Positions 1-6,647 of a stretch of 16,418 bases of DNA are shown here, in pieces. The notes under the pieces are model-generated. The model was given only the letters and a program-made list of their open reading frames with translations, did no database searches and was not told the origin of the DNA. Within the stretch, counting starts at the first letter, position 1; each line of letters begins with the position of its first letter. Both the position numbers and the translations under genes were made by a program. This stretch comes from CAZFYZ01 sp964523735 (lineage in GTDB: Bacteria > Armatimonadota > UBA5829), in the NCBI GenBank assembly GCA_964523735.1, contig CAZFYZ010000083.1:1-16418 (forward strand), written 5' to 3'.

Positions 1-1
1 C

Positions 2-1255
2 GATTGCGCGATCCTTACGAAGGGGCACGTGGCCGTGTGCGAGGACGGGGCGCGGATCGGATCTTGGGTGATGGGCGTCGACGCGGTGGAGATATCGACG
101 GTCGGGCTCGGTGGGGACAGCCGGATCGATATCGCGAGCGATCGGAGCTTGACGGTCGGGCCGATGCGAAACCTGCCGTTCTGCTATCTGGCGAGCCAGT
201 ACGAGTCCGTGGCTAAGTGGCTGGCGGGGTTCGAGGCGAGAAGGTTCGAGCGGTATGTGGACGCCTCGCCAATGGATGTGCTGGTGCTGAGCGGCGGGCG
301 TGCTGGAGATGTGAGTGAGCGGGAGGCGGCGCTGATCGATCTGCTCAAGGATGGGCCATTGCCTGCGCGGGAGGCGGCTGATCGGTTGGGGCTGCCGTCG
401 GCGCGGCTGCTGCCGGTTGCCCGGCTGGAGCAGTGGGGGGCTGTGAAGAAGGCCGGGCTGACTCCCACGGACTTGCTGCACGTGAGCGGGGTGTTCTCGC
501 GGTGGAGCGTCGATGCGGCTCGGCTGGCGCTGGAGGCGTTTTCTATCATGTATGGCCGCCCGGCGGACGAGGTGCTGGAGTCGGCCATGCGTGCCGTGAC
601 GCGGAGGCTCTTCGAGGAGGTCGTGCGGCGGGAGGTCGCCCACGAGAGCGGGAAGATTCACGAGATACCGGACGATTGGCGGTTCCTGATGCGGAAGGCG
701 TTTGATCCCCCTCACCCCGCAGGAGAGGGTCGGGGCGAGGTCTCATGTCCCCCTCTCCCCTCGCGGGAGAGGGCCGGGGTGAGGGGGCTCCAAGTCGAGT
801 TCTCGCTCACGCGGCCGATCGTGGCTATTGGGGCTCCCGCGGGGGCGTTGGTTCCGAGTGTTGGCGATCACCTGCGGGCGGAGATACTGGTGCCTGAGGA
901 CGCGGATGTCGCGAACGCTATAGGCGCGATAGGCAGCGAGATTGTTGTTCGCGAGGAGATTCTGATCCGTCTTGGGGACACGTCCAACTATGTCCTGCAC
1001 GGCTCGGATGAGCGGATCGAGTTCAGCGAGCTTGAGCGCGCGACGGAGAAGGCGGTGGAGATCGCGCGTGCCAGGTCGCGCAAGCGGGCGATCGAGGCCG
1101 GGGCATTTGCGCCCGAGGTGACGGTCTCGCGGTATGATCGCCTCGGCACCACCGACGGCGGGGGAAGGATATTCCTGGAGCGGAGGGTATCGGCGCTGGC
1201 CTCCGGTGGGGCGTTTGGGGATGGGCGCCAAGCTCGCATAGACAGGGAATGCTAG
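2..1255 (+). CDS. Hydantoinase/oxoprolinase family protein, C-terminal part (5' end outside window)
   Basis: The frame is open from base 2, so the N-terminus lies upstream of the window; the first in-frame GTG (29) is not a start. The visible 417 codons begin inside the central hydantoinase A region. TDCAIL-like residues are followed by EDGARIGSW, VDAVEISTVGLGGDS and TVGPMRNLP, which match the family's actin-like ATPase core (GGTTTD ... VGLGGDS). Further on are GLTPTDLLHVSG and RPIVAIGAPAGALVP followed by ADVANAIGAIGS, also typical of the family. Members hydrolyse hydantoins or 5-oxoproline using ATP, usually with a HyuB partner, and many are of unknown substrate. Residues about 235-263 of the fragment are not family sequence but a translated palindromic repeat (706-787) between helical and C-terminal segments. 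pyrF follows after 48 bases in the same direction. Family assignment is firm; substrate is unknown. Confidence 0.82.
   Translation, partial: DCAILTKGHVAVCEDGARIGSWVMGVDAVEISTVGLGGDSRIDIASDRSLTVGPMRNLPFCYLASQYESVAKWLAGFEARRFERYVDASPMDVLVLSGGRAGDVSEREAALIDLLKDGPLPAREAADRLGLPSARLLPVARLEQWGAVKKAGLTPTDLLHVSGVFSRWSVDAARLALEAFSIMYGRPADEVLESAMRAVTRRLFEEVVRREVAHESGKIHEIPDDWRFLMRKAFDPPHPAGEGRGEVSCPPLPSRERAGVRGLQVEFSLTRPIVAIGAPAGALVPSVGDHLRAEILVPEDADVANAIGAIGSEIVVREEILIRLGDTSNYVLHGSDERIEFSELERATEKAVEIARARSRKRAIEAGAFAPEVTVSRYDRLGTTDGGGRIFLERRVSALASGGAFGDGRQARIDREC
706..787 (+). repeat. Tandem pair of palindromic REP-like units inserted in frame in the hydantoinase gene
   Basis: Two diverged direct copies start 42 bases apart. 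Copy A is 706-740 and copy B is 748-787. Both have a C-rich arm (ccccctc...), a central cgc(g/a)ggagaggg and a cgggg(t/c)gagg arm, so each can fold on itself. Copy A lacks about two bases relative to B and has a few substitutions. Copy B (40 bases) is identical, in inverted orientation on the plus strand, to 11638-11677 in apbE. Translated, the pair gives a proline/glycine/arginine-rich segment (PHPAGEGRGE, then PPLPSRERAGVRG) that breaks the protein without shifting its frame. Confidence 0.85.
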
Positions 1256-1303
1256 GCTGGCTGGCTAATGATACGTCGGCCAGTAGGCCAGGAACGAGGG
1301 TGT

Positions 1304-2017
1304 ATGAGCAAACAGAAGATAATCCTACCACTTGACTTCGATAGCCTGGCCAAGGCGATGGTGCTGGTCGAGGAGTTGAAGGACGATGTGGGGGCGTTTA
1401 AGGTCGGGTTGGAGCTTATTAACGCCGCCGGGTTCTGCGTGTTTGACGCGATCAAAGAGGCTGGCGCGAGCAAGATATTCTACGACTGCAAGTTCCACGA
1501 TATCCCGAACACGGTCGCGGGCGCATCGCGGGCGGCGGCGAAGCTGGGCGTGTGGATGTTCAACGTCCACTGCTCCGGCGGGCTTGCTATGATGAGGGCG
1601 GCGAAGGATGCGGCGGTCGAGGAGTCGGCAAAGCTCGCTCTCCAGCCTCCGGTGGTGATCGGCGTCACTGTGCTGACTTCGATCGATCAGCTCACGCTGA
1701 ACGGAGATATGCGGGTCGCTGGGACAGTCGCCGACCAGGTCGTGCATATGGCCAAGCTGGCGCGAGAGGCGGGGCTGGATGGCGTGGTGGCATCGCCGCA
1801 TGAGATCGAGCTGATTCGAGCGGCTTGCGGGTCTGATTTCCTGATCGTGACACCGGGGGTTCGGCCTGCGGGCGCTGATGTCGGCGACCAGAAGCGGGTG
1901 ATGACCCCGGGTGAGGCTGTCGCCAAGGGCGCGGATTACCTGGTGGTCGGACGACCGATCATCAAGGCCGATAGCCCGAAGGCAGCGGCGCAGGCGATAG
2001 CGGCGGAGATCTCATGA
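1304..2017 (+). CDS. pyrF: Orotidine-5'-phosphate decarboxylase
   Basis: Catalyses OMP to UMP plus CO2, the last step of de novo pyrimidine synthesis, in the cytoplasm. The 237-residue product has normal family length and the full TIM-barrel signature: LPLDF at 8-12, FKVGLEL at 32-38 (Lys33), the catalytic D-x-K-x-x-D as DCKFHD at 61-66 (Asp61, Lys63, Asp66), VTVLTS at 121-126, VVASPHE at 161-167, VTPGVRP at 182-188 and VVGRPI at 214-219 (phosphate-binding Arg217). The ATG at 1304 is preferred over the in-frame ATG at 1268: homologous sequence begins only there and a GAGGG Shine-Dalgarno lies just upstream at 1296-1300. It follows the hydantoinase-family gene by 48 bases and may share its transcript. 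No other pyr genes are visible here. Confidence 0.95.
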   Translation: MSKQKIILPLDFDSLAKAMVLVEELKDDVGAFKVGLELINAAGFCVFDAIKEAGASKIFYDCKFHDIPNTVAGASRAAAKLGVWMFNVHCSGGLAMMRAAKDAAVEESAKLALQPPVVIGVTVLTSIDQLTLNGDMRVAGTVADQVVHMAKLAREAGLDGVVASPHEIELIRAACGSDFLIVTPGVRPAGADVGDQKRVMTPGEAVAKGADYLVVGRPIIKADSPKAAAQAIAAEIS

Positions 2018-2339
2018 CCATACTCGCGAACGGGAGAAGATAGAAAGCTGGAATGAAGACCCCCCATACTCGTGTCTTCTCCCATCCTGAGCCCATGCTG
2101 AGCCCGTCAAAGCACGAACGGTCGTGCTTTCGTGACGGGGAATCCCTTCCCGAAGTCTTGGCTCATCGCGGACAGGCTCCGAGAGACCGGCCAGTGGTAG
2201 ACCTTTTGCCGCAGGTTCGGGTCTAAGGTGGAAGGACTGCCGGAAGCCTGCGTCCAAGTACAGTGGTAGAGTCTGTGGCTGTCGCGGTGCGGAGTCGTAT
2301 ACGCTAGCGAGGGCGCGGCAGCTGGGACAAAGGAGAACA
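2018..2339. other. 322-base intergenic stretch between pyrF and the first GH36 gene
   Basis: No convincing gene. It holds a weak hairpin, GAAGAC 2055-2060 with GTCTTC 2074-2079, then a strong one at 2103-2139 (separate entry). A ten-base direct repeat, CAGTGGTAGA, occurs at 2192-2201 and 2261-2270. A poor -10-like TATACG lies at 2298-2303 with no clear -35 partner. AAAGGAG (2329-2335) is the ribosome binding site of the next gene. The length and content suggest a terminator for pyrF followed by the promoter and leader of the GH36 cluster, but the promoter itself cannot be placed. Confidence 0.5.
2103..2139. terminator. Strong hairpin downstream of pyrF (possible terminator or palindromic repeat)
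   Basis: A perfect nine-base stem, AAAGCACGA (2109-2117) with TCGTGCTTT (2122-2130), closes on the four-base loop ACGG. It is extended by CCCGTC (2103-2108) pairing with GACGGG (2134-2139) across a three-base bulge. There is no T-tract after it on the plus strand, so a classical intrinsic terminator is not proven; it may be a REP-type element. Confidence 0.5.
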
Positions 2340-4295
2340 ATGAGAATAGACTGCGCACTATGTACGATTGTTGGGGTGGCCTCTATGCTGATGTCTCAAG
2401 AGGCGGGCGCTCTGCCGCTCGCCGACTACGCTGCTAATCCGCCCATCTCGTTCACCTACGGCGGGAAGTCTTCCGCCGAGCTGATGAAGACGTGGAAGGC
2501 GAAGCGCACGACGAAGAAGATCGACAAGTTCCGCACTCAGCGAACGGTTACCTATGTCGACCCGGCAACCAAGCTTGAGGTCAAGATTGTCTCCGTCGCC
2601 TACGGGGACTTCCCAACTGTCGAATGGACCGGCTACTTCAAGAACGCCGGCACCGCCGACACGCCTATTCTTGAGAGTATCAAGGCGATCGACACCCGCT
2701 TCGACCGAGGCAACGCAAGCGAGTTCATCTTGCATCATCAGAAGGGCACGTTCGTCAGGGCCGATGACTTCGAGCCACTGACTACAACCCTTGGCCCCGG
2801 CGCCAAGGCCGAGTTCGTACCGCCCGGCGGACGCTCGACCGGAGCCGTCTGGCCTTACTACAACCTGCAGTGGGGAGACGGCGGCGCGATCGTTGTCGTC
2901 GCATGGCCTGGCCAGTGGACCTCGAGCTTCGAGAGGGACTCCGGCACAGGTGTCGCGATCAAGGCCGGGCAGCAGTTCACACACATGAAGCTGCAGCCGG
3001 GTGAGGAGATCCGCACTCCGCTCATGGTAATCCAGTCCTACAAGGGCGACTGGATCGATGCGCAGAACACCTGGCGCAAGTGGATGCGTGCCTACAATGT
3101 GCCTCGCAAGGACGGCAAACTGCCTCCGCCGCACATGAGTCCCTGCAGCTCGCACCAGTTCGCCGAGATGATCAACGCGAACGAGGCGAACCAGAAGGAG
3201 TTCATAGACGGGTACATCCGCGAGGGACTCAAGCCGGACTACTGGTGGATGGATGCGGGCTGGTATCCCTGCGATGGCCAGTGGCCAAGGACCGGCACGT
3301 GGGAAGTGGATAAGACTCGCTTTCCCAACGGTCTGAGAGCGGTCAGCGACCATGCGCACTCCAAGGACGTCAAAATCATCGTATGGTTCGAGCCCGAGCG
3401 CGTGCACCCAGGCACCTGGCTGTATGAGAACCATCCCGAGTGGATGCTTGGCAAGCGCGGCGAGCAATCGCTGCTCAACCTCGGCAACAAAGACTGCCTG
3501 AACTGGCTGATCAACCGTGTGGATGGCCTGATCAAGAGCGAGGGCATCGATCTCTATCGGCAGGACTACAACATCGCCCCGCTTGCGAACTGGCAGTTCG
3601 AGGAGCTGGCCGACCGGCAGGGCTACACCGAGAACGCTTATGTGCAGGGCTACCTGGCATACTGGGATGCGCTCAGAGAGCGCAACGGCGGCATGCTGAT
3701 CGACTCCTGCGCCTCGGGCGGACATCGTAACGATCTCGAGACGATGCGTCGCGCGATCCCGCTGCTGAGAAGCGACTACATCTTCGAGCCAATCGGCCAG
3801 CAGGGTCACACCTATGGCCTGGCTTACTGGCTGCCGTTCTTCAGCACCGGACTCAAGGCAACATCCGCCTACGATGCCCGCAGCACCATGCTGATGGGCG
3901 TCATCCCCTGCTGGGACGTCCGCGACCCGAACCTGGACTATGCGGGCTTGAGAAAGATCGTGGGACAGTGGCGGGAGTATGCTCCGAATTTCTACGGCGA
4001 CTACTATCCGTTGACCCCCTACAGCCTCGACAAAGCCACGTGGATCGCTTGGCAGTTCGACAGGCCCTCCGAAGGCAAGGGCATGATCCAGGCGTTCAGG
4101 CGAGACGACAACCCGGACGCCACGATCACGCTCAAGCTCAGGGGGCTCGGGCCCAAGACCAAGTACACCGTGAAAGACATCGACACGGGCGAGACTGCCG
4201 TTTACTCTGGCAAGGAGCTTATGGAGACGGGCGTGGTAGTCAAGTCTGAGGCCAAACCGGCCGCGAAGATCATCGAGTACTCGAAGACCAAGTGA
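2340..4295 (+). CDS. Secreted GH36-family alpha-galactosidase, paralogue 1
   Basis: 651 residues. A Sec signal peptide (1-24: hydrophobic core, Ala-Gly-Ala before LPLADY) sends it out of the cytoplasm. Residues about 30-235 form the N-terminal beta-sandwich, about 265-560 the TIM barrel, and about 575-650 the C-terminal beta-domain. Barrel motifs: PDYWWMDAGWYPCDG (299-313), VWFEPERV (348-355), LLNLGN (378-383), LYRQDYN (405-411) with predicted nucleophile Asp409, and SCASGGHRND (456-465) with predicted acid/base Asp465. GH36 retaining enzymes hydrolyse terminal alpha-galactosides (some alpha-N-acetylgalactosaminides); which substrate applies here is not visible. AAAGGAG at 2329-2335 sets the ATG. 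It heads four tandem paralogues and is closest to paralogue 2, sharing GLKPDYWWMD, IPCWD and DYYPLT. Confidence 0.88.
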   Translation: MRIDCALCTIVGVASMLMSQEAGALPLADYAANPPISFTYGGKSSAELMKTWKAKRTTKKIDKFRTQRTVTYVDPATKLEVKIVSVAYGDFPTVEWTGYFKNAGTADTPILESIKAIDTRFDRGNASEFILHHQKGTFVRADDFEPLTTTLGPGAKAEFVPPGGRSTGAVWPYYNLQWGDGGAIVVVAWPGQWTSSFERDSGTGVAIKAGQQFTHMKLQPGEEIRTPLMVIQSYKGDWIDAQNTWRKWMRAYNVPRKDGKLPPPHMSPCSSHQFAEMINANEANQKEFIDGYIREGLKPDYWWMDAGWYPCDGQWPRTGTWEVDKTRFPNGLRAVSDHAHSKDVKIIVWFEPERVHPGTWLYENHPEWMLGKRGEQSLLNLGNKDCLNWLINRVDGLIKSEGIDLYRQDYNIAPLANWQFEELADRQGYTENAYVQGYLAYWDALRERNGGMLIDSCASGGHRNDLETMRRAIPLLRSDYIFEPIGQQGHTYGLAYWLPFFSTGLKATSAYDARSTMLMGVIPCWDVRDPNLDYAGLRKIVGQWREYAPNFYGDYYPLTPYSLDKATWIAWQFDRPSEGKGMIQAFRRDDNPDATITLKLRGLGPKTKYTVKDIDTGETAVYSGKELMETGVVVKSEAKPAAKIIEYSKTK

Positions 4296-4319
4296 CGAAA
4301 GAGCTCAGTTTACCGAACT

Positions 4320-4405
4320 GTCATTTCGAGCAGGGCGAGAAATCTGCTTTTGGGGGAGTCCAGAAGCATGCGGAAAAGCAGATTTCTCACTGCGTTCGAA
4401 ATGAC
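4320..4405. repeat. 86-base imperfect inverted repeat between GH36 paralogues 1 and 2
   Basis: Outer arms GTCATTTCGA (4320-4329) and TCGAAATGAC (4396-4405) pair perfectly. Inner arms GAGAAATCTGCTTTT (4337-4351) and AAAAGCAGATTTCTC (4374-4388) pair over 15 bases with a 22-base loop. The nested, nearly full-length symmetry is like that of a small non-autonomous mobile element or REP-type repeat rather than a simple terminator, though it could also end transcription of paralogue 1. It lies 25 bases after the stop codon and 46 bases before the next ATG. Confidence 0.85.
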
Positions 4406-4450
4406 GGGTGAGCAAGGGCGAATCGACAACAAGTGACGAAGGAAGTGACT

Positions 4451-6448
4451 ATGAACATCAAACTGGCACTGCCAATAACTCTTGGGATGGTTTCTATGCT
4501 AGTCTCTGCACAGGCGGGCGCTCTCCCGCTGGGGTCATATGCAAGTGACCCTCCGATCTCTTTCAACTATGGCGGCAAACCGTCCGCCGAGCTGCTGAAG
4601 ACGTGGAAGATGAAGCGCGCGAGCAAGCAGATGAGCAAGGCTCGCACTCAGCAGACGATCACTTATGTTGACCCGGCGACGAAGCTCGAGGTCAAGATGG
4701 TCTCAGTTGCCTACGGCGACTCTCCAACCGTGGAGTGGACCGCCTACTTCAGGAACACCGGCAAGGCTGACACGCCGATCCTCTCGGACATCAAGGCGAT
4801 CAACACCAGGTTTGAACTTGGCGAGACTCCTGAGCTTGTGATCCACCACAACAAGGGCACGTTTGTGACGCCTGAGGACTATGAGCCGCTGATCACGACC
4901 CTCAAGCCTGGCGCCAAGGCCGAGTTCACTCCGCCTGATGGGCGTCCTACGAGGCACGTGTGGCCTTACTACAATCTGCAGTACGGCGATGGCGGGGCGA
5001 TCGTGGTCGTTGGATGGCCGGGACGGTGGACGGCAAGCTTCAAGAGAGACAGAGCCACCGGCCTATCGGTCACGGCAGGTCAGTACCTCACGAATATGAA
5101 GCTCAAGCCGGGCGAGAAGATCCGCACTCCGCTGATCGTGGTCCAGGAGTACAAGGGCACCTGGATCGACGCGCAGAATGCCTGGCGCAAGTGGATGGTG
5201 GCCTACAACGTGCCTCGGGTCAAGGGTGGCAAGCTTCCTCCACAGCAGATGACCCCCTGCAGCTCGCATCAGTTTGCCGAGATGATCAACGCGAACGAGG
5301 AGAACCAGAAGTTCTTCGTGGATCGCTATGTCGAAGAGGGGCTGAAGCCGGATTACTGGTGGATGGACGCGGGCTGGTATATCTGTGATGGCTCATGGTG
5401 GAAGACCGGCACCTGGGAAGTGGACCCCAAGCGATTTCCGAACGGCCTGCGCGCGATCAGCGACCACGCCCGAAAGAAAGGCGTCAGGACGCTAGTATGG
5501 TTTGAGCCCGAGCGCGTGCAGCCGGGGACGTGGCTTCACCAGAACCGCAAGCAGTGGCTGCTTCTCCCCAAGTCCGCGCAGGGCCTGATAAACGTTCACG
5601 ATCCTAAGCCCGAGGAGCAAGGCCTGCTGAACCTCGGCGACCCCGAGGCGCTGAAGTGGGCTATCGATCACTTTGATGGCCTGCTCAAGAGCCAGGGGAT
5701 CGACCTCTACCGGCAGGACTACAACGTGGACCCGTGGCCCTACTGGGTGGCGGGGGATACCGAGGATCGTCAGGGCTACACCGAGAACGCGTATGTCCAG
5801 GGGTATCTGGCCTATTGGGATGGTCTCAGGAAGCGCAACCCGGGGATGCTGATCGACTCCTGCTCCGGCGGCGGTCATCGCAACGATCTCGAGACGATGC
5901 GCCGCTCGGTGCCTCTGCTCAGAAGCGACTACATCTTCGAGCCGATAGGCCAGCAGGGACACAGCTATGGACTCGCGCAGTGGATTCCGTTCTTCGGGAC
6001 CGGCGTCATGGCAACTGACGCTTACGGCGTCCGAAGCTGCATGTGCTCCGGCGCGATCCCCTGCTGGGATATGCGCAACAAGGACCTGGACTACGCCAGC
6101 CTGCGCAAGCTAGTCCCGCAGTGGCGCGAGTACTCCAAGAGCTACTACGGCGATTACTACCCGCTGACCGAGTACAACCGGGACAAGGCCAAGTGGATCG
6201 CCTGGCAGTACAACAGCCCCAAAGAAGGCAAAGGCATCGTTCAGGCGTTCCGCCGTGAGGAGAACCCGGACGCGTCAATCACCTTTAAGCTCATGGGGCT
6301 GAATGCCAAAGCTCGATACTCCGTAAGCGACATAGACACCGGTGAGGCTGCGGTCTACTCCGGACAGGAGCTGATGGAGAAGGGCCTTGTGGTCAAGGCC
6401 GACGCTCGCCCGGCGGCCAAAGTAATCCAGTACCAGAAGACGAGGTAG
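4451..6448 (+). CDS. Secreted GH36-family alpha-galactosidase, paralogue 2
   Basis: 665 residues from ATG 4451, which has GAAGGAA (4438-4444) six bases upstream; an in-frame GTG at 4433 would add six residues and lies before that site, so it is less likely. Signal peptide 1-24 ends in QAGA before LPLGSY. Same three-domain architecture as its neighbours, with DYWWMDAGWY (301-310), VWFEPERV (349-356), LYRQDYN (419-425; nucleophile Asp423) and SCSGGGHRND (470-479; acid/base Asp479). It differs from paralogue 1 by an insertion of about 15 residues at 373-390, just before LLNLG, with no palindromic character, so probably an ordinary active-site-rim loop that may alter substrate fit. It also has a unique CMCSG near 530. 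Expected reaction: hydrolysis of terminal alpha-galactosyl residues outside the cytoplasm. Confidence 0.88.
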   Translation: MNIKLALPITLGMVSMLVSAQAGALPLGSYASDPPISFNYGGKPSAELLKTWKMKRASKQMSKARTQQTITYVDPATKLEVKMVSVAYGDSPTVEWTAYFRNTGKADTPILSDIKAINTRFELGETPELVIHHNKGTFVTPEDYEPLITTLKPGAKAEFTPPDGRPTRHVWPYYNLQYGDGGAIVVVGWPGRWTASFKRDRATGLSVTAGQYLTNMKLKPGEKIRTPLIVVQEYKGTWIDAQNAWRKWMVAYNVPRVKGGKLPPQQMTPCSSHQFAEMINANEENQKFFVDRYVEEGLKPDYWWMDAGWYICDGSWWKTGTWEVDPKRFPNGLRAISDHARKKGVRTLVWFEPERVQPGTWLHQNRKQWLLLPKSAQGLINVHDPKPEEQGLLNLGDPEALKWAIDHFDGLLKSQGIDLYRQDYNVDPWPYWVAGDTEDRQGYTENAYVQGYLAYWDGLRKRNPGMLIDSCSGGGHRNDLETMRRSVPLLRSDYIFEPIGQQGHSYGLAQWIPFFGTGVMATDAYGVRSCMCSGAIPCWDMRNKDLDYASLRKLVPQWREYSKSYYGDYYPLTEYNRDKAKWIAWQYNSPKEGKGIVQAFRREENPDASITFKLMGLNAKARYSVSDIDTGEAAVYSGQELMEKGLVVKADARPAAKVIQYQKTR

Positions 6449-6470
6449 GATACTCGCGACAGTAGACAAT

Positions 6471-6578
6471 TGCAGCTCTGTCAGCGATCCGCAGTTGTAG
6501 CAGGCGTCTCCGACGCCTTCAGGGGCGTCAGAGACGCCTGCTACAACCTCAATAGGGACTATGATTGGCAGAGCTGCA
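6471..6578. repeat. 108-base nested palindromic element between GH36 paralogues 2 and 3
   Basis: Outer arms TGCAGCTCTG (6471-6480) and CAGAGCTGCA (6569-6578) are perfect complements. Inside, GTTGTAGCAGGCGTCTC (6494-6510) pairs over 17 bases with 6531-6547, and the stem continues with GACGCC (6512-6517) against GGCGTC (6524-6529), leaving a six-base loop. Two nested dyads with clear outer ends suggest a MITE-like or cruciform-forming repeat. The rest of this 199-base gap holds the candidate promoter and leader of paralogue 3. Confidence 0.85.
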
Positions 6579-6580
6579 TC

Positions 6581-6589
6581 TGGTATACT
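6581..6589 (+). promoter_or_regulatory. Candidate extended -10 promoter element for GH36 paralogue 3
   Basis: TGGTATACT matches the extended -10 pattern TGnTATAAT with one mismatch. It begins two bases after the right end of the 6471-6578 palindrome and lies 58 bases before the ATG. No good -35 hexamer is present at 16-18 base spacing, which an extended -10 can tolerate. Assumes a sigma-70-like consensus in this organism. Confidence 0.35.
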
Positions 6590-6620
6590 AGGTGAGCAGT
6601 AGACTCGCTACTGACAGTGC

Positions 6621-6642
6621 GCCGGGCGAGCCCGGCAAGGAG
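6621..6642 (+). promoter_or_regulatory. GC hairpin abutting the ribosome binding site of GH36 paralogue 3
   Basis: GCCGGG (6621-6626) pairs with CCCGGC (6631-6636) on a CGAG loop, directly followed by AAGGAG (6637-6642), the Shine-Dalgarno of the ATG at 6648. A similar arrangement precedes paralogue 4, including the shared GGCAAGGA. It could tune translation or stabilise the 5' end of a processed transcript. Confidence 0.45.
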
Positions 6643-6647
6643 CCAAG

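Noticed and set aside
706..787. CRISPR array
   Set aside because: Only two diverged units, palindromic throughout, with no unique spacers and lying inside a coding frame.
1268..1303. Upstream ATG start for pyrF adding 12 residues
   Set aside because: No homologous sequence in the extension and the Shine-Dalgarno fits ATG 1304.
2185..2260. tRNA-like stretch with GGTTCGGGTC resembling a T-arm
   Set aside because: No matching acceptor stem, anticodon arm or CCA end can be folded around it.
2298..2303. TATACG as -10 promoter of GH36 paralogue 1
   Set aside because: No acceptable -35 and no extended -10; not better than chance.
2358..3809. Long antisense reading frame opposite GH36 paralogue 1 (similar ones at 6720-8165 and 9210-10190)
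   Set aside because: They mirror the codon structure of GC-rich genes and recur at the same places opposite the paralogues; the sense strand has clear family motifs and ribosome sites, the antisense has neither.
5567..5620. Insertion in GH36 paralogue 2 as another palindromic insert
   Set aside because: The extra codons show no dyad or bracketing repeat, so an ordinary loop is more likely.
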